From the NCBI GenBank assembly GCA_015680685.1, contig MNCI01021396.1:66198-130197 (forward strand): a stretch of 64,000 nt of DNA, given 5' to 3'. Of this stretch, positions 43,790 through 52,833 are shown piece after piece. Within the stretch, counting starts at the first letter, position 1; each line of letters starts with the position of its first letter. Below the pieces are notes generated by a model. That model ran no database searches. It had not been told where the DNA came from and saw only the letters and a list, made by a program, of their open reading frames with translations. Source of the stretch: Gnetum montanum. Lineage: Eukaryota > Streptophyta > Gnetopsida > Gnetales > Gnetaceae. A program made the position numbers and the translations under genes.

Positions 43790-46300
43790 ATGTCTTCTTC
43801 TCATAAGAGCACTTCACCACCTAGGGATCATACAAGAAATAGTTGGCAATCTAAAACACATAACCAAAATCCACCAGTTCCTAAATAGTAAAGGGTGGTG
43901 TATACTCATCCTGATGAGTATCTACCTAATTTTACTTTTATCCTCCATCAGGATGAAAAATTGCACTGGAGAGACATGCAAGGTAACATAGTGTTACCTC
44001 CAAATCGTGCAATCCCCAACATGCTTCTTCGTGCTCTGGCATAGATAAGAATGACGGAATTATATGTTGAATACGTTGTGGTAGATTTTGACATAATGGA
44101 TTACCATCCCATAGAAGCACAATGTTTAAGGGACTCAAGGTAGAAGAGCCATCATACATTGTTGAAGGGCAAAGGGGTCCCACATGTCCTAAGTGAAATT
44201 GAAGGTGGTGAACCGCTTATAATGGGTTCTCCATCAAATGATGTTCCCCCTCCTAACAATAGTGAGGAGGTGGGGTATCTGAACCTATGCTCCATGATAC
44301 AAAACCCTGGTTCTGATCCCCGTGAACACCAACTATTCACTGAGGGAACAAAAACACATGACAAGGAAGGGCACTCAGATCGTCATCATGATCGGGGCCA
44401 AAGCCACCGAAGAGAAGGTAAGAAACATCATCATGGTGATGGTTCTCCTTCTTCTTCCCCTTCATCACATCATTCACCCTCTCCTTCCACATCAGGGTGT
44501 AGTCATAAAGAGCATAACAGTGAGGATAGAGGTAGGTAAAATGAGAGACCTCGACGAGAGAGTCAAGAGCGAGGATAAGGGCATGAATGAAGGAAAAGTA
44601 GGGAAAAACATAGACATCATAGACTTCATGAGAGAGATGATCATGAAGAACCCCAACTTGTCACCTGAAGTATGTTAGATATAACAGAGGTAATTAGAAT
44701 ACCCACAAGGCATCAAAAGGATAGTCAAATCAAGATACTTGACATGAACAACATCCCACGCTTCAAAGGAGGATATAACGCTAATCCAAAAAATCATTTA
44801 CAGGCATATCATGATGCCTGCACCTTGCAAAACATAGAAAATGAGTGACAAAAACTGAAGTTTTTTCCCAGGACACTCATAAAGGGAGCAGAGGGTTTGT
44901 ACCAGTCCTTAGAACTGGAAACCATTAGGAGGTGGAGTACAATGTTAGAACTCTTCAACGATAAATATCAGACATACTCTAGAGTGTCTAATTTGTGTAA
45001 GCAAATCCAAGGATGGAAGCAAGGTACTCATGAACCCATGGATGCTTCCATGGGCCACTACTATGCATTGTTACATTGTTGCCTGGGCCATGGTTACGTG
45101 CAGCGGGATCAACTCTGCCACCTCGTGGATGGGCTAAGGTATGAAACTAGGAGAACCCTTGGAACTTATGCCCAAGGGAGACTATCAGAACTTAGATCCC
45201 ATGAAATTCATCACTTGTTGGAACAAGTAGCCAAAGAAGAAGGGGAGCTACAAAAAAGAGAATGTGTAGAAGAATATAACCATGATCCCTCCCTTTGAAG
45301 AAAGGGAGTGAGATTTTGCGATGAAGAGGATGAGTCACCACTTAAAGAGTTGGTGAATAGGAAAACCTTGCCGCTTCAAAATCTAACAACAGAAGTATTG
45401 ACTAAGGTAGATGAAGTATGGAGCTCCTTAGATAGTAAAATTGAAACTGTCCTAAAGATTGTAGAGGAATCTAAGGAGGAATGAAGTAGTGAAAAGGACA
45501 TGAAAAAGCAAAGAGATCTAGGCCCTACACGTGATAAGGGTAAGGAAGAAGTGAACATCTCCGATGAGGTTGTGGTTTTAGACACAGAAAATGATGGTGG
45601 ATGTGAGATATGCCAATATGACCATCCTAAGGGATGTTATCCAATCATCTCACATCTACAAGAGTCTGGGGTATATGCACTCAACCTGAGACTTAACAAA
45701 CAGCAGACACCCAGGAGGTTACCTTATCCCCAAGGTAACCTAAGATAGTTTCACCAACCATTAATGTACTATCCAAGTGGAACTCCACCAAAACCAATCG
45801 TACAACATTAGCAGTGGCAACACCCATAGTCATGGGTGATGCCACCGCCTAAACATCAATACCCTTACTGGCAACCCAATCCTTATGGCTACTACATGTA
45901 GCAGCCGATTTCTCCAAGTTACTTTATGGGTTATGCAACTCCGAAACATCACTACCTAGTTTGGAAATATTATCAGACTTCCCCTCTCGGAAGGGACACT
46001 CCACATGTATACCATCCTCCAAATCCATATGCACCTCTCACGTTGGTAGCTCCACCACCAACCGCTCCAATAATGCCAAGGGTATTTCCCACTCAACCAC
46101 AACAACCCAATGTCACGAGGCCTTCCAATCCTCAATTCTTAGTTGGTCCTAATAATTTTATGCCAAAAGACCTTTCTTCAAAACCAACAATCCAACTAAG
46201 CCCTCACCCTCACAGAACCAACAATCCAACTAAGCCCTCACCCTCACAAGTAGTTGAACATCTAAACATCACCGTACCAAATAAAGTTTCGAGATCCCCT
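43790..46300 (+). pseudogene. Element C gag
   Basis: ATG at 43790 (MSSSHKSTSPPRDHTRNSW) with a TAG after 32 codons where Gln would fit. HPDEYLPNFTFILHQDEKLHW, an acidic/Ser/His-rich stretch (44159-44539) and NNIPRFKGGYN follow. The gag core at 44897-45298 has NDKYQTYSRVSNLCKQIQGW, DASMGHYYALLHCCLGHGY, LVDGLRYETRRTLGTYAQ and HLLEQVAKEEGEL. CEICQYDHPKGCYPIISHLQ (45600-45660) is a zinc-knuckle-like motif spaced C-x2-C-x3-H-x3-C. A Pro-rich tail (45926-46260) includes a 34-bp tandem duplication. It would be the structural part of the polyprotein. Confidence 0.85.
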
Positions 46301-46900
46301 TCAAACAAAAAATCATGCCCAATGCACACAGTTATGTTAACACATACCGTAACCGACTGGATTAAGATAGGCCACCTTCCCAAGAAATTATCTGACCCTG
46401 GGAGCCCCCTAATTTATCTTTAGGTCACTAGGAATGAACCTCATAAGGCTTTTCTTGACTCAGGCTCCGAAGTCAACTTAATCTCATAAGAATTGTATAA
46501 AACCTGGAACCTTCCTCCACTCAAGAAGAGAAATATTCACTTAGAGCTGCTAACCAGTCCATCATTATTCCTTTGGAATAGGTTGAGAACATTTTTACCA
46601 TCGTTGGTGGTTGGTCATACCCAGCTGATTTCCTAGTGATCCAAATAAATAATGACAAAGGGGATTTTCCAATAATAATGGGAAGGGCATGGCTAAGTAC
46701 AATTGATGCATGTTTATGAATCCACAATATTTCCATAGAAATATCCAAGAAAAATACTTTTGTGAAGATTGAGAGGAAGAGAGTTCCATGCATCACATAT
46801 AGTGGCATAGGGTGCCATTGCGTGCAGAAATCATGGGTGATGCGAAGTTTAGCATTGCCTTCATGCAATCAGTGTGCACAAGATATTGACATACAAAAGT
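46301..46900 (+). pseudogene. Element C protease
   Basis: AFLDSGSEVNLIS at about 46448-46488 keeps the catalytic Asp-Ser-Gly of retropepsins (Asp codon 46457-46459). ADFLVIQINNDKGDFPIIMGRAWLSTIDA follows, homologous to the G protease. There are scattered stops (for example TAG in SPLIYL-stop near 46423 and TAA near 46488). It would cleave the Gag-Pol polyprotein. Confidence 0.8.
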
Positions 46901-46944
46901 GCCTATATGTAGTAGCCACACAATAAGAAAACATCCAGTGGCTG

Positions 46945-48600
46945 ATGGCTGATCAAGGGAGCAACTCGATAACATGCATGGAACTAACTGAGGGGATAAC
47001 TAGTGCTTACATTGAAAGCATAGACATACTAGAGCAAGTTTATTGCCAACTTCCAGGCCTTAACTTTGAAAACATTAATTGGTGGAAGTTGGAGATTCCT
47101 AAGGAATTTAGACAAGAGCCCCTAGACCTAAAACCATTGCCCACCAGTTTGGAATACATGACCCTTCAAAACGAAAAATCGGTAATTATCAATGCAAAAC
47201 TTGTCCCCAAGAAAAAAGAAATCCTATTGAAAGTAATCGACAAATGGTCAAAATCTTTTGCCTGGTCATACCTTGAGCTAACAAGAATAGACCCTAGGAT
47301 ATGCCAGTATAGGATTTACACAAAACCCTCCATGAAGCCTCGGAAGCAACGACATAGACGATTGAACCCGAAATTGAAACAAGTAGTGAAAGAAGAGATA
47401 GAATAGCTCCTCAAGGCCGAGTTCATATATCCCATTGCTGATAGTGAATGGGTTAGTCCTCTAGTAATCATGCCTAAGAAAGGAGGAAAATGAAGGGTAT
47501 GTATAGATTTTAGGCTACTGAACATGGCAACATTCAAAGATCATTTTCCATTGTCATTTGTCGACCAAGACTTGGACACTATAGCGGGGCATCGCTATTA
47601 TAGTTTTCTAGATGGGTATAGTGGATATTATCAAATACAAATAGCACCAGAAGATCAAGCCAAAATAACATTCACCAGTCCCTTGGGAACGTTCGCATAT
47701 AAGCAAATGCAATTTGGCTTGTGCAATGCCCCCGCCACATCCCAACGTTTAGTCCTAAGTAGATTTCAACAACAGATAGGGAATGGAGTGGAAGTCTTTA
47801 TGGATGACTTCTCCACTTATGGGACAATCTTTAATCAAGCCCTAGACTAGTTAGAGAAAGTGCTGGAACGATGTGTTGAAACCAATCTAAAGCTCAACTG
47901 GCAGAAAATCCATTTGATGGTTCAAGAGGGCATAGGACTAGGGCATAAGATTTCGCAATTAGGAATAGAGGTAGACCTAGAGAAAGTAAAGGCTATCCAA
48001 GGAATCACTCGACAACTAGAAATGGTCAAATATATTCGGTCATTCCTTTGACACACTTGCTACTACAGGAGATTCATTGAGAACTTCTCCAAGATTTCCA
48101 AATCATTGGTAGAATTAACGAAAAAATATGCACCCTTCGAATGGACCAGGGAATGTGAACAAGCATTCCAAACTCTAAAACAAAGGCTTGTGGAACCCCC
48201 TATTCTACAAGCCCCCGACTGGTCCAGACCATTTCATATAATGACCGACGCATCTAATTATGCCTTAGGAGCCATACTAACAAAGTTAGATGAACAAAAA
48301 CGCCCTTATTACATCCACTGTGTGAGTAAGAGTATTGCTAGTGCACAACTACCAAAAAGGAATTAATGGTTATAGTGTTTACACTGGACAAATTTAGGCA
48401 CTATGTGTTGGACTACAAAGTGTACATCCATACAGATCATAGTGCAATTTGGTTCCTCATGAACAAGCCAACAGTTAGTGCTCGTATTATACGTTTGTTG
48501 GTAATCCTTCAGGAGTTCGATTTAACAATAGTAGATCGAAAGGGAACCAAGGACATAGTTGTTGATCATTTATCTCAATTGTGTTGGGACAACAAAGAGG
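46945..48600 (+). pseudogene. Element C reverse transcriptase and RNase H
   Basis: 46945-47406 is open (MADQGSNSITCMELTEG, FRQEPLDLKPLPTSLEY, FAWSYLELTRIDPRICQYRI) and ends in TAG 47404-47406. That stop is shared with A and G. RT continues: ATFKDHFPLSFVDQDLDTIAG, SFLDGYSGYYQIQIAPEDQ, GTFAYKQMQFGLCNAPATSQR and VEVFMDDFSTYG (47524-47850). NLKLNWQKIHLMVQEGIGLGH follows. RNase H (48106-48600) has MTDASNYALGAIL, KFRHYVLDYKVYIHTDHSAIWF and VVDHLSQL. OTA-type wording, no tether domain. Confidence 0.9.
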
Positions 48601-48619
48601 ATGAATATGCCATATCTGA

Positions 48620-50030
48620 TCATTTTCCTAATGAAACACTCTTTGCTAGTATAATAAATAACCAACCCATGGGAACAAATTGGTATAGTAGCATTCTTAC
48701 TTATCTCCTTTCCCAACAAATACCACAAGGGTTGGACTTTAGGAAGAAGCAACGGTTTCTTTATAAAACCAAGTACTTTATGGAAATCAAGGGACAACTC
48801 TATAAAGTTTGTCTTAATGGCTTGGTTCAATGGTGTATGCCCGATGAGGATCAATTAAGAGTTCTCCAAGATGCTCATGAAGGTCCCTGTGGGGACCACT
48901 ATGCAAGGATATGAACGGCCATTAAGATTCTGCTTGTAGGATATTACTGGCCAATGCTATTTCAGGATGCCCATCAATTTGTCCAATCCTATGAGCACTG
49001 TCAATGGGATGGTGGAATGACTACTAGAATGGAGGATCCATAACAATGGATTCAACCCTTTGAACCCTTTGATATTTGGGGAATAAATTTTATGGGGCCT
49101 ATTACACCGATGTTCAATGGGAAAGCTTATATCATTTTTGCTGTTGAATATTTAACTAAATGGGTTGAAGCAGCTGCTATAACAAGTTGCACATCGTCTA
49201 TAGCTGCACGATTTGTACAACAAAAAATCGTAAATAGGTTTCTTGTGCCACGTGCACTCATCTCTGATACTGGAACACATTTTACAGGTGCAACCTTTCA
49301 CAAGTTGATGCAACGCTTAGGGGTTGAACATAAATTGACCACACCATATCACCCCTAAGATAATGGCCAAGCTGAGGTCATCAATCGGGAGATTATGAGA
49401 ATATTAATGAGAACAATTAGGAAATTTAGGCAAGATTGGAGCACAAAACTGAATGATGCTCTCTAGGTGTACTACTCCACTTGGAAACTCCCTAGAGGCT
49501 ACTCTCCCTATGAGTTGGTGTACGGAAAAATCTCAAAACTTCAAATTCAAACTGAGCTCTGTACACTATCCATGGCATGTGACCTCCACCTTGACCTCGA
49601 TCTAGCACAAAAACAAAGATTGGTGTCTCTAAATGTGCTAAACGAGAATCAATTGGTTTCCTTGTCATCAAACGAGATACACAAGGCACATACCAAATAA
49701 TTTCATGACTCAAAAATTTGAAAGGTTTAGTACCAACCAGAAGACAAGGTCCTTTACTAGAACCCCATGCATGTACCACAACATACGAAATTTCAAACAT
49801 TGTGGGAAGGACCCTACATTATCCATACGACCTTTCCCTTGGAAGCCATGACAATATACAAGCCTGAGACCCCTAATAAGAGAGTACTGGTCAATGTGCA
49901 ACAAACCAAACCTTTCCATGAACCCATAACAGCTAGTGCAACTCACACCTCTGATAGCAAACAACCATGCTCCTTATTTCGGATCTCTCCCTTTCCATTT
50001 AGTCATGGGGGAGATGGCCACCTATGCTAA
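48620..50030 (+). pseudogene. Element C integrase
   Basis: Pre-integrase region with LYKVCLNGLVQWCMPDEDQLRVLQDAHEGPCGDHY (about 48790-48905) and a decayed zinc finger (CQWDGGMTTRME near 49010). The catalytic core has GINFMGPITPMFNGKAYI (Asp of the usual DFMGP reads Asn), [32 protein letters not shown] (49092-49358) and [10 protein letters not shown] with the third catalytic residue kept. The C-terminal domain has LWEGPYIIHTTFPLEAMTIY and the end GGDGHLC-stop at 50028-50030, shared with A and G. It ends without a chromodomain. Confidence 0.88.
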
Positions 50031-51359
50031 TAAATCGAGGCCCTCAGTTATTTTTAAGTTTTTTTTTACACATTTTTGTTTTGCACATTCTTGTTTTACA
50101 AATTTCTTTAACTTTTCTTGTTTTTGTTTTACAACATCATTCATACTTTTTCATTTTGTGTATGTGTGTGTGTGTGATCCATCTTGTAAGTTTTTCATTT
50201 AATAAGTGTTCTTAATGATGGTAGGAACTATTTTTCTATTGATTGCTAATGTTTGGTTTTTACCTTTCAGTTATGATGTTGATACTAAGGTATGTTTCTT
50301 TTGATATAGCAGGCAATGATTCCACTTCATCCATTCATCCACAAGTTTCTATGGTCTCTCTCGGCTTGGAAGTGTATAGTCCCTTTCTAAATAAGAACTA
50401 TAACGAATTGGTGACTAGGCATTTCTCAAACTAATGAAGGACTCAAGGATTGAAAAGGGTGTGACTTCAAGGGAACTTGATGCATTCGTGTTGGACGTTC
50501 TCTTGGGTACTTGGATGTTTTCTTCTTGAGTTTTCTTACCATTTCAACATTACTCAATCATCGAAAGCTGAGAAAATAAAAATAACAACATCTTTTCATG
50601 ATATGGTTCTCATGCATAAACACATAAAACACAAAAAAAAGGAAGTGAGAATTCAAAGCACACCCCTTAGACGAAATAATCATTTGGGGTACAAACACTG
50701 GTTATGGAACTAAAATAAAAATGTTCCCTCTAACTAAGGCCCTTCTCACTTCCCATTCTCTCCTCCTTGTTTCATCATAATGGTAGTTGCTCTTGGGTGA
50801 AGGCATTCTTGTTACTTCAAGAGGATGGTTTAGCTAAATGCGTTAATGCGAAGTCATTGGATGTGGTTTTTTTGAGGCTGAACTTGGAATAGGATCTGCT
50901 AAGTCACATTAGCCATGAAATACACAAGGGACTATACACCACCTTGTTCTTTGGATTCCATTCCATTCTCTTCTCTCCATCCCTCTCTCCATCATTCACC
51001 TCATTGTCGGTTGTATCATTAGTGTATATTTTGGTTGATGCATTATTTTCTTTTTGGTAAATTCTTGTGGTTAAGACTTTAACTCTTGTTCCAAATGACA
51101 TTCCCAGAGCCTATGGACTCTTTGAATGTGGGTTTGTTAGGGCATTAATGGCATGAGCCTACTTTGGGGAGGATCCACTGGCATTCCTATTTGGTGCACC
51201 AGTTAAATTCTTTTCCCTAACATTTTTGTAATCCATTTTATTTTTTTCATTTTCATCTTGACATCCATTTCATCGATGTCATAGTTGTCTCTTTTTCTCC
51301 ATCTTTCTTGTTCTTTTTCTTTCTCCATTCTATCGCTACCAGAGGTTCACTCTTAGTCA
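50031..51359 (+). other. Element C post-pol region, noncoding part
   Basis: T-rich at first (50050-50160, with a short GT run near 50160-50175). Then come the conserved blocks GGTCTCTCTCGGCTTGGAA, GTGTGACTTCAAGGG, CACACCCCTTAGACG and GGCATGAGCCTACTTTGGGG. It is shared with A, B, D and G. Short frames here (for example 50243-50434 with MVSLGLEVYSPFLNKNY, also seen in B as MVSLGLELYSSFLNN) are partly conserved at protein level but too broken to call. Confidence 0.6.
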
Positions 51360-51665
51360 TGGGGGTCCTGGTCCAATTTTTTTGATTTTCTCCTAACCCC
51401 TACATCTTCGATAGTCACCACTATGATATCTCTAGATTCGCATCAGCCATACCACAACTCAGCCAATGGACCTTTCACCGAAGAAAGGTATCGATTACAT
51501 TATGATTCATTTACCCTTGCTAATATAAAAACTATGTTGTGTGTGCAGATGGAAAACATGGCAAACATACACCAACGGATTGGATCTGAAGGAAAAACTT
51601 GGAATAGAGTAGTGTTGAAGCAGCTATGCAAGGAGCAAGATCGATAGCGTGCTTATGGATGAACA
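51360..51665 (+). pseudogene. Conserved post-pol ORF, element C copy
   Basis: Frame reading WGSWSNFFDFLLTPTSSIV, then from 51423 MISLDSHQPYHNSANGPFTEE, DSFTLANIKTMLCVQMENMA, IHQRIGSEGKTWNRVVLKQL, CKEQDR-stop (TAG at 51645-51647), RAYG-stop. It aligns residue by residue with the B copy (11801-12227, reverse strand) and, after the internal CVQM, with G (33601-33705). Two independent copies keep the region SWGSWSNFFDF to CKEQD. Function unknown. Its place before the polypurine tract is where Athila-type elements may carry an env-like ORF. Confidence 0.55.
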
Positions 51666-51906
51666 AAAAAAGGCATAATCTTGGCGTTCACAGTAGCAAA
51701 ACTTCTCTCTCTCTCTCTCTCAGCTGCCAAATAAGCCTTGATGTCAAATGTATAAGGTGTTCACTCTTGTTGTCATGAACACTAGTTTTGTCTTGTCTTG
51801 TAATGATGATCCATTCACATGTCATCCCATTAGTTCCATTTTGAGTCAATAATCCCATACTATCCCAATATTTTATAAGGAACTCGAGGAAAATTTTTTA
51901 TTCAGT

Positions 51907-51916
51907 CATGGGGGTA
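51907..51916 (+). other. Polypurine tract of element C
   Basis: CATGGGGGTA preceded by CAGT and followed by the 3' LTR TGATGGG. The same word TCATGGGGG also occurs at 50003 and 51357 in this element. Confidence 0.88.
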
Positions 51917-52833
51917 TGATGGGACACGATATCATGTGGGCCACGATATCGCGTACGCGATATTGCATCCGCCGTGATATCGCATCCCACACGATATCGC
52001 ATCTTCCCCCGCAATATTGCATATGCGATATCGTGGTGCGCTGCCAAGTCTATAAACAAGAGGCATCTCTCCCTTGTTTCTCATCCTAGGCTTAGACCGT
52101 AGCGAAACTCTGGCAGTTTAATCCCTCCAGAGATAGAATATTTTCCATGTGCCCGTAGTAGGAGCTCCAAAGTGAACGAATCTTTATTCAAGCAAATATT
52201 GTACTTGAACACAAGTTTGTGTACAAAAATAAAGATGAACTTCTTGGATAAACCTTGCAGTGCATGGAATAGGCTAATTAGGAATTTATTTATTATTATT
52301 TACTTTTTACCATTTAAACACTTTATTAGTCATTAAATCTTTCTCAACCCTTCTCTCCNTTTTACCATTTAAACACTTTATTAGTCATTAAATCTTTCTC
52401 AACCCTTCTCTCCTAGTTAAGTGCCTCAATACTACCGCTTCAAGCACGTGTGTTATGCTTGGTGATCCCAGCAACGACTAGCATTTGGTAACTAAGGCTG
52501 CATTGGTTCAAGGTGTGAATGGTAAGTGGGAACGGATGCTGATGCTAGATTAATTAAGGCTTAGTTAGTTAGTTAAAGTTAGGTAATTAGTCTCTTCAAC
52601 CCTTCACCTTGTCAATATAGGAGATTAAATCGAAAAGACATAAAAATCATATACCTCAGACTTACTTAACCATACAACCGTGAAAACTACAAGTAAGTCT
52701 GGGAAGACAACGAATGATTAACCCTAAGTGTTCCATGAGGCGTGTAGGCACTTAGTCTGCGAAGTTCGACCAGATCGCACGTGCTATGCTCATATTCATA
52801 TGGTTGAGTGTAGGGGTACCTTGCCACTCATCA
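51917..52833 (+). repeat. Element C 3' LTR
   Basis: It begins TGATGGGACACG and ends TTGCCACTCATCA. Five exact GATATC and two near copies lie in the first roughly 125 bases, then TATAAACA at 52051-52058 and AATAAA at 52228-52233. An N at 52359 separates two copies of the same 55-base string, so the true LTR is probably about 55 bases shorter. Confidence 0.92.

Larger units (their letters stand above)
43125..52833 (+). mobile_element. OTA (Athila/Tat-type) Ty3 retrotransposon C, 5' LTR truncated
   Basis: Partial 5' LTR 43125-43644, PBS 43645-43664, gag from 43790, protease about 46440, RT, RNase H, integrase ending about 50030, post-pol region, polypurine tract 51907-51916 and 3' LTR 51917-52833. 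The best preserved pol in the window, with DSG protease, FMDD RT and the integrase Glu all visible, although several stops remain. The 5' LTR lacks its first roughly 340 bases, including the TATA box, and no target duplication can be tested. It is followed at 52834 by chromovirus sequence. Confidence 0.93.

Noticed and set aside
51700-51722. CT microsatellite followed by CAG as a functional 3' splice site
   Set aside because: A short CT run near the element end with no conserved counterpart in G or B. The post-pol ORF reads through the TGTGTGCAG further upstream without needing an intron.
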